DNA from: Flavobacteriaceae bacterium UBA2765
Lineage (GTDB): Bacteria; Bacteroidota; Bacteroidia; Flavobacteriales; Flavobacteriaceae
Assembly: GCA_002352665.1 (NCBI GenBank)
Contig: DEIV01000007.1
Span: 1-64,000, forward strand
Direction: 5' to 3'
Length of the DNA: 64,000 bases
Shown here one piece after another: positions 24,160 through 33,564 of this stretch (position 1 is its first letter; each line of letters begins with the position of its first letter). A model generated the notes under the pieces. It had not been told where the DNA came from and made no database searches. It worked only from the letters and a program-made list of their open reading frames with translations. The position numbers and the translations under genes were made by a program.

Positions 24160-26769
24160 TTATTTAAGTACTATCATTTTTTTAGCAATAGACCTTTTGC
24201 CTAAGAATACTTTATAAACATATGTACCACTAGCTAAATTAGTACCATCAAAATCGAGTGTATGCTCACCGGCGTCAAATTCTTTTCCTCCAAGTGTATG
24301 CACTTTTTGACCTACCATATTATAGATGTTGATTTTTACAAATTCATTTTTCAAAATTGTAAAAGAGAAAACAGTAGTTCGCTTGAAAGGATTAGGATAA
24401 TTAAATACTATTAATTCTTGTTGTATATCAAAGTTGTCATTCGCTAAGGTAGATGTAGTTTGTATAGCCCCAATATCAATGGCACCATTAGGTCTAGGAT
24501 TGCCATAATAATCTTCTGTTAGACCCTCAACAACAACACCTGCTCCAATACAATTACTATCAACAAGAGGATTGCCATTAGAATCAATCATTGGATCGGC
24601 ATATATACTTTGAGTTTCAGCAAAATTACTATGGTGTAGTGTAGATGTTTGCCATTCTATCAGGGTTTCATAATCGGAAATCACGCTAGGAATATTGTTA
24701 TTTCTAACTTTTATGTCTGAATATAGAGCATCCCAATAACGATTATTTTTGATTTGGAGTGTGCCATTTTTTAATGGAGGCAAATTCTCTTCTGGTGATA
24801 TTTCTATAAAAAAATCATGATAGGGTGTTATTTGAGCGTCCTTTCTAATGACCACATTGTTAACAAACAGTCCATTAATCGTAGGCGGTCCAAAATATGC
24901 ACCCCCATTTTCAAACGCTTGTATTGCAAATCTTATCGCTGGAGTACTACTTTCGGGTTCTTGTTTTGTACCACAATCAATCAAAGTATTGTTATAAACT
25001 TTAGGGCTATTTGCAGAAAAAAAACCAATACCTTCACCTCTCATATCTTTGATAATATTATTTCTAATAATACCATTAAAATTATTATAATATTCAGGAT
25101 TATCATCTGTTGTAAAAAAATCTGCATCAGTTTGACCTCCAATCCAAATACCAGAATATGCGTTTTCAAAGGAATTTCTCTCGACAATACAATCTCTAGC
25201 ACCTCCTTTAAAAAATAGTGCTGGATTATCACCAGGAATATCATAAAAAGAACATCCTTGCACTAGCATTCTATCGCCATTTACATTGTCTATGCCCTGA
25301 TTGTTTTTAGCTTCATCTTTTCGCCCTAAACAACCCTTTTCGTAAGCTATCTTTCTATTTTCATCACTTTCAAAAGCGACACCAGTATGATATATTTCAC
25401 AATTTTTAATAGTTATATCATCACATAAAGGTGTTATTTTAATAGCATCTGTTCCGCTATGATGTATGATGCAGTCTTCAATAGTACCTCCTAATGCAGC
25501 TTTATTTGTAGCTCCAGGATAACCAAAATCGTTATCAAATTTAATCACATAACATATTCCACCAGACAATTCTAGATTTTTTAGCGTAATATGAGTTGCT
25601 GTGAAGCTCACTTGAATAATGTTTAATGGGCTGTTTGGTCCGAATGGTTTAGTTATGTGTGGTCTTTCATTTTGATATCCTTGTATTGTTAAATGTGATG
25701 TTTCAATAAGTCCAGATGGCGGGTCATAAGTTCCAGATCGTAATGTGATAATATCATTGGATTGTGCAACGGCAAGAGCATCATCTAATGATCCAAATGG
25801 AGTATCGAAAGTGCCATCTCCAGATCCTCCTACTGCAACAAAGAATTCAGAATTATTACTATTTAGAAAAGAAGTGCTGGTATCATTTATAGTTTTCCAT
25901 AATTCTTTTGTTTTCGGAACACAATCATTTTTATAATACCACCAAAAATATCCACCAATATAATTAGGCGTACTAATATTCATTTTATAATAACGATTTA
26001 TATACTCAATTTCTCTTAAATTATTTTCTCTGGAATTTCTTACATTGTCAGTATCATATTGAGTGCCACATTCTCCAATACCTAGCTTTGAATTCGGAAA
26101 TATTGAGTGTAATTTATCAAATACTACTTGCCATTCTGTAGTTGACAATATTACATTATTACAATCATCTTCATAATAACTAACTAAAACATAATCAAGT
26201 CCTTGTTTCATTATTTCAGAAATATTGTCATTTACCCAGTTAAACATTTCAAATTGAGGATTTTCATCAGAGCAATCTCTATTAAAATATAAATTAAGTG
26301 CAGTTTTTTTTCCTCGATCTTTAACGATTTGGTAAGCTCCTTCAATTTTTTGGATAACTTCAGGAATATTATTGGGGTCATTGTTTTTTGAAACCCATTC
26401 TCCATTTATTTCATTTCCAATTTCCCAAATGTCAACAATATCTTCAAAAGCATTTAAGTATTCTGTCGTTCTATCTAAATATTGACTAACTGAATAATCT
26501 TTTATAAAGAAACTATCTAGAATTTCTCCCATAATAAAACAAGAAGATGCTATTTGTGAAATAGCGTCACTATATTCACGCGCTTTTATACCTTGGTCAA
26601 ATACAATTCTGGCTGTAGGTTTTACAGTATGATTAGATAAGGCATCTGTAAGTGCCGAGATATTTGACCAGGGGTCATCAATAGTAACTCCGAATATTTT
26701 CTGATCGTCAATGGATTGTTGAGCAATAACAGAATTTAGAAAAAAAAGAAAGAAAAAACAATACCTCAT
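24160..26769 (-). CDS. Glycosidase-like TIM barrel fused to a parallel beta-helix, T9SS secreted
   Basis: 869 residues. The signal peptide is MRYCFFFLFFLNSVIAQ. Residues 25-300 look like a clan-A glycosidase barrel: WEIGNEINGEW gives a candidate acid/base Glu120 and LGIGECGTQYD a candidate nucleophile Glu233. Residues 310-770 form a right-handed parallel beta-helix, opening with AVGGSGDGTFDTPFGSLDDA and followed by repeated DCIIHHSG, NCEIYHTG and NNTLIDCG rungs. The last 80 residues are a T9SS sorting domain (NYPNPFKRTT, IYNMVGQKV, LASGTYVYKV). It is presumably a surface or secreted polysaccharide enzyme. I cannot assign a GH family, and the barrel call rests on two motifs. Confidence 0.75.
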   Translation of the reverse strand: MRYCFFFLFFLNSVIAQQSIDDQKIFGVTIDDPWSNISALTDALSNHTVKPTARIVFDQGIKAREYSDAISQIASSCFIMGEILDSFFIKDYSVSQYLDRTTEYLNAFEDIVDIWEIGNEINGEWVSKNNDPNNIPEVIQKIEGAYQIVKDRGKKTALNLYFNRDCSDENPQFEMFNWVNDNISEIMKQGLDYVLVSYYEDDCNNVILSTTEWQVVFDKLHSIFPNSKLGIGECGTQYDTDNVRNSRENNLREIEYINRYYKMNISTPNYIGGYFWWYYKNDCVPKTKELWKTINDTSTSFLNSNNSEFFVAVGGSGDGTFDTPFGSLDDALAVAQSNDIITLRSGTYDPPSGLIETSHLTIQGYQNERPHITKPFGPNSPLNIIQVSFTATHITLKNLELSGGICYVIKFDNDFGYPGATNKAALGGTIEDCIIHHSGTDAIKITPLCDDITIKNCEIYHTGVAFESDENRKIAYEKGCLGRKDEAKNNQGIDNVNGDRMLVQGCSFYDIPGDNPALFFKGGARDCIVERNSFENAYSGIWIGGQTDADFFTTDDNPEYYNNFNGIIRNNIIKDMRGEGIGFFSANSPKVYNNTLIDCGTKQEPESSTPAIRFAIQAFENGGAYFGPPTINGLFVNNVVIRKDAQITPYHDFFIEISPEENLPPLKNGTLQIKNNRYWDALYSDIKVRNNNIPSVISDYETLIEWQTSTLHHSNFAETQSIYADPMIDSNGNPLVDSNCIGAGVVVEGLTEDYYGNPRPNGAIDIGAIQTTSTLANDNFDIQQELIVFNYPNPFKRTTVFSFTILKNEFVKINIYNMVGQKVHTLGGKEFDAGEHTLDFDGTNLASGTYVYKVFLGKRSIAKKMIVLK

Positions 26770-26895
26770 AAAATGAAAAATTTATGATCACTATAAAAAT
26801 AAATAATAAGGACAAGTTAGAAAGAAAATCTAAAGATATTTAAAAGAAAGTTATTTGTGTTTTTTATACTGCAATTGTACTTCATATATCAATAA

Positions 26896-26936
26896 AAAAA
26901 GGGTCTGTTTCAATGGAGTTGAAACAGACCCTTTTT
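26896..26936. terminator. Strong hairpin terminator behind the GH16 gene
   Basis: AAAAAGGGTCTGTTTCAA pairs perfectly with TTGAAACAGACCCTTTTT around a TGGAG loop. On the minus strand the hairpin is followed by a T run, so it should terminate the GH16 transcript 21 bases after its stop. The symmetric T run makes it potentially bidirectional. Confidence 0.9.
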
Positions 26937-26956
26937 AATTCATTTCACTTGAATTA

Positions 26957-29146
26957 TTAATTCTTAATAATCTTATGATTGGATTGGTATGCACCTGCTT
27001 CAAAATTAATGAAATAGATTCCAGAAGCTTTACTAGATATATTTATTTGATGTGTGAAATTTTTATTGGCCTTCTGTAAATTTATGCTTTCAATTTGTCG
27101 ACCATCTATTGAGAATAATTCAATGGAGACCTCTCCTTTAAAAGCAGAAGAAAAATTAAAATTAAAAAGCCCTTTTGACGGATTAGGATAAACAAAACTT
27201 TCATTTAAAATGGCTTTGGTATCAGTACTTGATAAAGCTGACTTAGCAGCTGTAAAAGTATAGGTTTTATTTGTCCATTCACCTGCTGATGTAGTATTGT
27301 TTAATAATAGTGTCCAATTTGATCCATCATTAGACCCCTCACATTTAAATCCTCTTAAATCACTCCATGATTTTTTTTGAATATTAATTTTTGTAGGAGA
27401 AATTTTTGCTGATCCAAAATCAAGTAATATATGTTTTGGGGTTTGATCTCCAATCCATAATCCATTTGGACCACTTAAATCACCATCAAAAGCTTTGTAG
27501 CTATCGCTTCCAAAACTGCCACTTACGGTTACTCCAGACTCAGAGGTATTAGAAGTAAGGTTTGATTGGGGATAATTTGTAGAGCCTGCTAACCAACTTA
27601 ATTCTATCATTTTATGATTAAATGCATCATTTACTGTATATTTTAAATATCTATAACCTGAGCTGCTACTACCATTAACAGAAAAAGCATCTGTTGCAAT
27701 TTTATTCCAACCATCGTTTTCAAAATATCTACAGTCCCAGTTACCATCCGGAATACCACTAAAGGTAACAGAACCATTGGCAGTTCCATTTCCAGGCGTT
27801 TTGGTACCGTTTGTATAAAACCAATAAGAATAGGCATTATCGGCAGCACCTTCAGTATAAATTCCAATCCAATCTCTATCGTACCCTGGTGTTCCTGAAA
27901 AATTTACAATAACGTCTTGTCCTGAAGAAACATCGGCAGCACTGACACTTCCATTTGATGTTACAGAAAAAGCATCAGTTGCAATTTTATTCCAACCATC
28001 GTTTTCAAAATATCGACATTCCCAGTTGTTGGCAGGAATATTGCCAAAATTAACTGAACCACTGGTAATTCCAGTTCCAGGTGTTTTGGTACCGTTTGTA
28101 TAAAACCAATACGAATAGGCATTGTCGGCAGCACCTTCAGTATAAATTCCAATCCAATCCCTACCGAACCCTGGTGTTCCTGAAAAATTTACAATAACAT
28201 CTTGCCCGGAAGAAACATCAGCCGCTGATAATGTTGCACTGCCACCAGCAGTTTTTTCATAAACCTTTAAATAGTCTACTTCTAGAGTAGCAGGAAAAGC
28301 GTTTGTATCATCTGCATCTCCGGGCCATCCACCTCCGGCAGCTAAATTGATAAGAACATTTGCAGGGTTTGAATTTCCCCATCCTGTATTTGGGTCGTTA
28401 ATAGGATAAGATACCGTTCGGATAAGGTTATTGTCAAGATAAAATTTTACTTGAGTGTCGGTCCATTCACATGCCCAAATATGATAACCTGTACTTAAAG
28501 AGCTCCCTTTCGCTGATGCATACGCGTTATCGCCACTGCTACTAAAGTGAACGTTGTTATGATATACCAAAGGATTCCAATTTGGTTCTTTACTACTATC
28601 CCATTGATTATTTACAATCTCAACTATATCAATTTCAGCATTGGTTCCTCCTTTTTTTCTATACAGCCAAAAAGCCGGCCATAAGGCTTTTCCTGAGGGA
28701 ACTTTCATACGTGTTTCAAAATAGTAAGATGTTGTAGAGGTAGGCTTATATGTGTTCTTAGAGCGTAAACAACCTGATGTAATTTCTCTATCTGTTCCTG
28801 TTTGGTCAGATCCTCCTGCATAATCAGGAGTACCATTTCCATTGATATCATTGTTAAATCTGGCTATTATTTTCAAGTGATTGGAAGCAAAAGCATAGTT
28901 ATTGCTCGAAAGGGTAGTATATTTTTGCCATTCTGCAGCATTAGCCCAAGGATTATTAGGATTTACATCTCCCCAGAGAAGACCCCAGTCATAGTTGTTT
29001 TGTAAATCGCTGACATTTTTAATAGTGCCAGAAGAGCCAAAGTTATGATTTAATACAGAGGTGTAGCCTGATGGGGCTTGAGCAGTAATAATACTACTCA
29101 AAATAAATAAAAATAATACTGTTGATACATGTAGTAATTTTTTCAT
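26957..29146 (-). CDS. GH16 family secreted glycoside hydrolase with duplicated accessory modules and T9SS tail
   Basis: 729 residues from the ATG at 29146, where a clear signal peptide starts (MKKLLHVSTVLFLFILSS, cleavage near ITAQA). An upstream start at 29230 would bury it. GH16 occupies about 25-297, with catalytic motif EIDIVE (Glu171, Asp173, Glu176) and GKALWPAFWLYR. Two nearly identical 95-residue modules (306-395 and 401-490, each with RDWIGIYTEGAADNAYSYWF) follow, then a discoidin-like F5/8 domain (about 498-633) and a T9SS tail (about 648-729, FVYPNPSKGLFNFNF). Substrates of such enzymes include laminarin, agars and carrageenans. The motif does not discriminate, so beta-glucan or a marine galactan are both possible. 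Confidence 0.92.
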   Translation of the reverse strand: MKKLLHVSTVLFLFILSSIITAQAPSGYTSVLNHNFGSSGTIKNVSDLQNNYDWGLLWGDVNPNNPWANAAEWQKYTTLSSNNYAFASNHLKIIARFNNDINGNGTPDYAGGSDQTGTDREITSGCLRSKNTYKPTSTTSYYFETRMKVPSGKALWPAFWLYRKKGGTNAEIDIVEIVNNQWDSSKEPNWNPLVYHNNVHFSSSGDNAYASAKGSSLSTGYHIWACEWTDTQVKFYLDNNLIRTVSYPINDPNTGWGNSNPANVLINLAAGGGWPGDADDTNAFPATLEVDYLKVYEKTAGGSATLSAADVSSGQDVIVNFSGTPGFGRDWIGIYTEGAADNAYSYWFYTNGTKTPGTGITSGSVNFGNIPANNWECRYFENDGWNKIATDAFSVTSNGSVSAADVSSGQDVIVNFSGTPGYDRDWIGIYTEGAADNAYSYWFYTNGTKTPGNGTANGSVTFSGIPDGNWDCRYFENDGWNKIATDAFSVNGSSSSGYRYLKYTVNDAFNHKMIELSWLAGSTNYPQSNLTSNTSESGVTVSGSFGSDSYKAFDGDLSGPNGLWIGDQTPKHILLDFGSAKISPTKINIQKKSWSDLRGFKCEGSNDGSNWTLLLNNTTSAGEWTNKTYTFTAAKSALSSTDTKAILNESFVYPNPSKGLFNFNFSSAFKGEVSIELFSIDGRQIESINLQKANKNFTHQINISSKASGIYFINFEAGAYQSNHKIIKN
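27677..28231 (-). repeat. Tandem intragenic duplication in the GH16 gene
   Basis: Two 270-base units (27962-28231 and 27677-27946, spaced 285 bases) encode nearly identical accessory modules. Stretches such as AADVSSGQDVIVNFSGTPG and FENDGWNKIATDAFSV are unchanged, and identity is also high at the nucleotide level. This indicates recent duplication or gene conversion. Confidence 0.9.
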
Positions 29147-29464
29147 AATGTTAAAGTTTAGTAGTTGATAATTAGTGTTTAGTCTAAATTTTTGTGATTT
29201 GATCTTGTTTAATTTAAATATGATATTCACTATATACTATAGGATAAAAGTGTGGTAAAAAAGGTCAACGGTAGAAGTAGAAAATGATAAATGTAATTAC
29301 CGATTGAAGTTTATATAATGTTAAAAACATATGGTCTAAATTTGATAATTAACAAAATAATTAATCTTATAATTAACAATTCCTCAAAATAAGTACACTT
29401 TAAATCACAAAAACCCTATATCAATAAACAATAAGGTATGTTTTTAGTTTTTAGAGAATGGATA

Positions 29465-29669
29465 GGGAAATTTTTCAGTTTGTGCAGTGGTTATCTATTA
29501 TAATCGTTGGTCTTTAGTAGAATCTATACGTACATTTTAACCTTAGAAGGAGATAGTCAAGTCTATTTCTTTTGAATGGGGGTTTTCAGATTATGAAGAA
29601 AAAAAAATGAAACGTTTTGCAGGTGATTTATTACCAAAACAGATTAAATATAAAAAATTGATCAGGTAG
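29465..29669 (+). pseudogene. Decayed 3-prime fragment of ettA
   Basis: About 205 bases align, with single-base gaps, to the last 205 or so bases of ettA (22592-22796). Shared blocks include GATAGTCAAGTCTATTTC, GATTATGAAGAA, GGTGATTT and CCAAAAC, and both end in the same TAG context. Several one-base insertions and deletions and in-frame stops destroy the frame, so it is not functional. It has the same orientation as ettA and lies 6.9 kb downstream. The preceding 29147-29464 stretch is AT-rich and otherwise empty. Confidence 0.88.
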
Positions 29670-29681
29670 TTTTAAATAATT

Positions 29682-30518
29682 TTATTCATTATAATGTACA
29701 TATTTCTTTAGATTGCTATCTTCACATATAAATGATAAATTGGTGTTATAAACATCTATATAATCTGAATAAACTTGCCCACAATTCGATTCGTTATAAT
29801 GATTTATAATAACCAATTTACCGGCATCTAAAAAACTTTGAGCACCAGATTCATCCCACCAATTTTTTTCATCAGAATAAGACTCATACAGAACACCATC
29901 AAAATAAGTAGCATTCTCAACCGTATTTTTAGCCATGCATTTCATTCCTTTTTTATGCACATAGTCACATAATTCTTTATAATAAGCTATGCCTTCTTCT
30001 ACAGTAACTTTAAACCCGTATGTAGATCTTAAATCATCATCATAAACCCAATCCATATTATCAAATTCTACCCAATCACAACCCCAAAGAGCAATTTGAT
30101 CAATCCTAGCTTTCATTAAATCTAGTATACCAGTTGTAGTGTTATTCACAAAATATTCATCAGGCCATTGGCCCCAAGGCGTTGAAACCAAATATGGTTT
30201 CATTTGATTAAAATCGTTTCTGTAAGCTTCACCTGTTCCTATACTAATATAGGCACCAACTTCATTTCCTTTTGCTTTAATAGCTGAAATGGAGGCGTGG
30301 ACATTATCTTGAAACGGATCAATAAGCACATATGCATTTTGAGCATTGGCTATAATATCATCAATTTGGTCTTCTTGAAAATTTTCTTGGTATGCTTGAT
30401 TGTATATAGCTTTAGCCTTATTGTTTTGAAGTGAAGTATCATTATCTTTATCATTATTGCAGGAGAATACAGAAAATATGATTAGAAGGTTAAGTGCTTT
30501 TTTTAAGTGAATTATCAT
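29682..30518 (-). CDS. GH114-like (TM1410 / endo alpha-1,4-polygalactosaminidase fold) lipoprotein
   Basis: 278 residues from the ATG at 30518, chosen because it starts a lipoprotein signal (MIIHLKKALNLLIIFSVFSC, Cys20). The barrel is recognisable by YVLIDPFQDNVHASI, GAYISIGTGEAYRNDF, GCDWVEFDNMDWVY and KGMKCMAKNTVENA, the acidic-residue pattern of the GH114 superfamily. Characterised members cleave galactosaminogalactan or related amino-sugar polymers; many others are unassigned. It lies right behind the ettA relic and points back towards it on the minus strand. Confidence 0.8.
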   Translation of the reverse strand: MIIHLKKALNLLIIFSVFSCNNDKDNDTSLQNNKAKAIYNQAYQENFQEDQIDDIIANAQNAYVLIDPFQDNVHASISAIKAKGNEVGAYISIGTGEAYRNDFNQMKPYLVSTPWGQWPDEYFVNNTTTGILDLMKARIDQIALWGCDWVEFDNMDWVYDDDLRSTYGFKVTVEEGIAYYKELCDYVHKKGMKCMAKNTVENATYFDGVLYESYSDEKNWWDESGAQSFLDAGKLVIINHYNESNCGQVYSDYIDVYNTNLSFICEDSNLKKYVHYNE

Positions 30519-30696
30519 ATTTATATAATTTGAATAATGTTTAATCTCCAACGAAAAGTTAGCCTAAAAATTATAAATGGTTTTGTTAAATATTTTGAAA
30601 AAAGTTGTTTAATAACTTGTGGCATAAAAAATTTATTGTTGGGTACTGGTTATAAATAAAAACATAAATTAGTACTTGCAAAAGTAATATGCCATT

Positions 30697-31167
30697 ATGA
30701 AAACAGCTACTGTTCTAGAACTCAAAAAAGAGTTGAAACATCAAACACATGCAGAACTATTAGAACTATGTTTACAGTTATCAAAATTTAAAAAAGAGAA
30801 CAAAGAATTATTAACTTACCTCTTATTTGAAGCCTCTGATGAAGACTCATTCATACAAAATGTAAAAGATGAAATTTCTGAACAATTTGAACTCATAAAT
30901 ACATCGAGCTATTTTTATATCAAAAAAAGTGTCAGAAAAATTTTACGTAATGTCAAAAAATATATTAGGTATTCTAAAAAGAAAGAAACAGAAGTAGAAT
31001 TATTGCTTCATTTCTGTTTGGTGTTAAAAAATATGAATCCACCAATACATGTAAATACAAGTCTTCAAAATATTTTTGAACGGCAGTTACTGTTGATTGA
31101 TAAAGCCATACGCACATTACATGAAGATTTACAATATGATTATAATCTAGAGCTAGATCAATTGTAA
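30697..31167 (+). CDS. Conserved hypothetical helical protein
   Basis: 156 residues, predominantly helical and charged (VLELKKELKHQTHAELLELC, SVRKILRNVKKYIRYSKKKE). There is no signal peptide and no membrane span. I recall similar short proteins as conserved hypotheticals in Flavobacteriaceae, but no domain name or function comes to mind. It stands alone, 71 bases before the lactonase-type gene. Confidence 0.65.
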   Translation: MKTATVLELKKELKHQTHAELLELCLQLSKFKKENKELLTYLLFEASDEDSFIQNVKDEISEQFELINTSSYFYIKKSVRKILRNVKKYIRYSKKKETEVELLLHFCLVLKNMNPPIHVNTSLQNIFERQLLLIDKAIRTLHEDLQYDYNLELDQL

Positions 31168-31238
31168 ATTAATACCTTAAATTTACATATTCATTTTACA
31201 TTAATATAATCTTTGTTCAATAATAATTTATATATACC

Positions 31239-32363
31239 ATGAAATTTCAATACATAATTATACTATCTCTAATTTTAGCAAATTGTCAAACAAAAAAAGA
31301 AAAACCCAATGAAAAAGAGGAGGTAGTTACTTCTTTTTTTGTTGGTACTTATACAGATACTATAAGTAAAGGGATTTACACCTATTCTCTCTCTGAAAAT
31401 GGTAAACTAGAAAAAATTGGATTGGCTGCAGTTTCAGAAAATCCTTCTTTTTTAACTAAAAGTATCGACAATAACTATTTATTAGCTGTTAATGAAACCA
31501 ATAGCCTTGATGGTTCTGGTACTATTGAGTCTTTTCTAATTAATGGTGACAGTCTTAGTTTTATCAGCAGAAGTTCTTCTGGTGGTGCTCATCCATGTTT
31601 TGTAACTGTAAATAATAATGGAGATGTTTTAACTGCCAATTATACAGGTGGTACTGTTGGTTTATTAAAACTAAATACGGAAGGTGAATTGTCTGATTTA
31701 TTAGACATTCAAAAACATACTGGCAAAGGCACAAAAAAGCAACAAAACGCACCTCATGCACATGCTGCTTGGTTTGAAGCAAACAACAACAGTATTATTT
31801 CAGTTGACTTAGGCACAAATGAGTTATGGTTTTCTAAAATAGACACGCTACAACAAAAATTTCAGTTTTCTGAGCCAAATACTTTAAAATTAGATACAGG
31901 AGCAGGACCAAGACATTTAAGTTTTCATCCTAATGGAAAGTGGATCTATGTAATCAATGAATTGAATAATTCAATTAGTTTGGTGAAAAAGTCTGATAAA
32001 CAAATTTTTGAAAAAACAGCTTCTTTTTCAACTTTACCTGATGGCTTTGATAAAGATAGTTTTTGTGCAGATATACATATCTCTTCAGATGGTCATTTTT
32101 TGTATGCATCCAATAGAGGGCATAACAGTTTGGCAATTTTTAAAATTAATAAAGAAGATGGTCATCTAAAATTGATAGGACATGAATCGGTTAAAGGTGA
32201 TTGGCCTAGAAATTTTTCACTATCGCCAAACGAAGATTATATTTTAGTGGCCAATCAGCGTTCTAACAATATCATATCCTTAAAGAGAGATAAAAATACC
32301 GGATTGCTAACTTTTATTGATGAAATAGAGGCTCCCTCTCCAGTTTGTATTTTGTTTAGATAG
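31239..32363 (+). CDS. Lactonase-type seven-bladed beta-propeller lipoprotein (6-phosphogluconolactonase-like)
   Basis: 374 residues. The lipoprotein signal MKFQYIIILSLILANC gives Cys16. The propeller motifs are FFVGTYTDTISKGIYTY, AVSENPSFLTKS, SGGAHPCFVTVNNNGDVLTA, GAGPRHLSFHPNGKWIYVIN, DIHISSDGHFLYASNRGHNS and NFSLSPNEDYILVANQ, all typical of the Lactonase family (Pgl of the YbhE type). The exported, lipid-anchored form suggests it works on lactones in the periplasm and not in the pentose phosphate pathway. Substrate is inferred only. A hairpin terminator follows. Confidence 0.85.
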   Translation: MKFQYIIILSLILANCQTKKEKPNEKEEVVTSFFVGTYTDTISKGIYTYSLSENGKLEKIGLAAVSENPSFLTKSIDNNYLLAVNETNSLDGSGTIESFLINGDSLSFISRSSSGGAHPCFVTVNNNGDVLTANYTGGTVGLLKLNTEGELSDLLDIQKHTGKGTKKQQNAPHAHAAWFEANNNSIISVDLGTNELWFSKIDTLQQKFQFSEPNTLKLDTGAGPRHLSFHPNGKWIYVINELNNSISLVKKSDKQIFEKTASFSTLPDGFDKDSFCADIHISSDGHFLYASNRGHNSLAIFKINKEDGHLKLIGHESVKGDWPRNFSLSPNEDYILVANQRSNNIISLKRDKNTGLLTFIDEIEAPSPVCILFR

Positions 32364-32429
32364 ATAAATTTTTCACTGTTATAGCATTTTGTAAAAATGA
32401 TAATAGGTTAAAGTGAATTGATTATAAAT

Positions 32430-32463
32430 AAAAAAGTGCTATATTCAATATAGCACTTTTTTT
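32430..32463. terminator. Bidirectional terminator between lactonase and TlpA genes
   Basis: AAAAAGTGCTATATT and AATATAGCACTTTTT form a nearly perfect palindrome with T runs on both strands. It lies between two convergent genes, as expected for a shared terminator. Confidence 0.9.
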
Positions 32464-32480
32464 ATTTTCATAATTTCTAA

Positions 32481-33491
32481 TTAGATACCTAAACTTATAA
32501 ATAGATCCTTTAAAGCAGGATTTGATGGTCTAGGTGCATCTGGATTTACGATATTTCCTTTGTCGTCTATAAGAATAAATCGCGGAATGCCTTCAATTTT
32601 ATAATCATTTACAAATTGTAGATCATCACCGGCAAAAAGTTGAATACCACCTAATTCTTTTTCTGCAACCATCTTTTTCCAAGTTTCATAAGCATCTTTT
32701 TTATCGATGGAAATACTTACAAATTCAATATTTTTATCATGAAATTCTTTTTCAACTTCTTTTAAAAATGGAATTTCTCTCTTACAAGGGCCGCACCAAG
32801 TAGCCCAAACATCAACATAAACAAATTTTCCTTTTAAATCATCTAATGAGGTAGTACCACCTTTATGATTTTCATAGTTTGTAAATTTTGGTGAAGGTGT
32901 ACCTTTTAGTTTAGTTGTTGCATACACTTCATCATATCTATTAATTAAAAAATTAAATAAACTTTCTGTATCTTTAGTGTCCTCCACAGAAAGTGTAGAA
33001 TCCATATTCTTAAATTGATCCTTAAGATTTTTAAATTCAATTTTTTTCTCTCCTAATGATTTTAAAAAATCATCTTTTTCTAAAGCATAGATATCGTTTA
33101 CATTGGTAAACGTTTTTTCTTGTAATAGCATCTTTTTTGATAAATAATCACTGCCTTCACTACCATTTCCCGTAATAGTCAAAGATTCATCAAATTCTTT
33201 AGTATCTAATGAAATAGAAAGATCATAATCGTTTTTTAAATAGACAGCCGCATATTCATTACCATCAAACAAGGTATAAACACCGGTTGTCACATTTAAG
33301 GTATCCTTAAAAGTACCATCCTCATTTAAGGTAATTGTTCTTATAGGTTTATTTTTGCTATTAATAATTTTCAGTTCTTTACCTGTGGCATTTGTAATTT
33401 TTCCAGATAATGTTACATAATTATTAACTTGAGAATCATTTTTACATGCCAATAACAATAGGGTGGCAATCAATACTATTAATTTATTCAT
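32481..33491 (-). CDS. TlpA/ResA-type thioredoxin lipoprotein with N-terminal DUF4369-like domain
   Basis: 336 residues from the ATG at 33491, which begins a lipoprotein signal (MNKLIVLIATLLLLAC, Cys16). An earlier ATG at 33524 would mask it. Residues 25-115 are a beta-rich DUF4369-like domain (VTLSGKITNATGKELKIINS); a helical linker follows; residues 200-336 are a thioredoxin fold with WATWCGPCKREIPFLKE and cis-Pro IPRFILID. Such proteins reduce periplasmic disulfides or act in cytochrome c maturation. The thioredoxin part is closely similar to the next gene upstream. Confidence 0.9.
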   Translation of the reverse strand: MNKLIVLIATLLLLACKNDSQVNNYVTLSGKITNATGKELKIINSKNKPIRTITLNEDGTFKDTLNVTTGVYTLFDGNEYAAVYLKNDYDLSISLDTKEFDESLTITGNGSEGSDYLSKKMLLQEKTFTNVNDIYALEKDDFLKSLGEKKIEFKNLKDQFKNMDSTLSVEDTKDTESLFNFLINRYDEVYATTKLKGTPSPKFTNYENHKGGTTSLDDLKGKFVYVDVWATWCGPCKREIPFLKEVEKEFHDKNIEFVSISIDKKDAYETWKKMVAEKELGGIQLFAGDDLQFVNDYKIEGIPRFILIDDKGNIVNPDAPRPSNPALKDLFISLGI

Positions 33492-33564
33492 TATGTTGTA
33501 GATTTTAATTGACAAAAGTAACAAACAATTTTAACTATAGTGTTAAAAATTATCCAATTAATTA

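Noticed and set aside
29465..29669. Possible short novel gene behind the GH16 region
   Set aside because: Alignment to the ettA tail, shared stop context and several indels show it is a relic.
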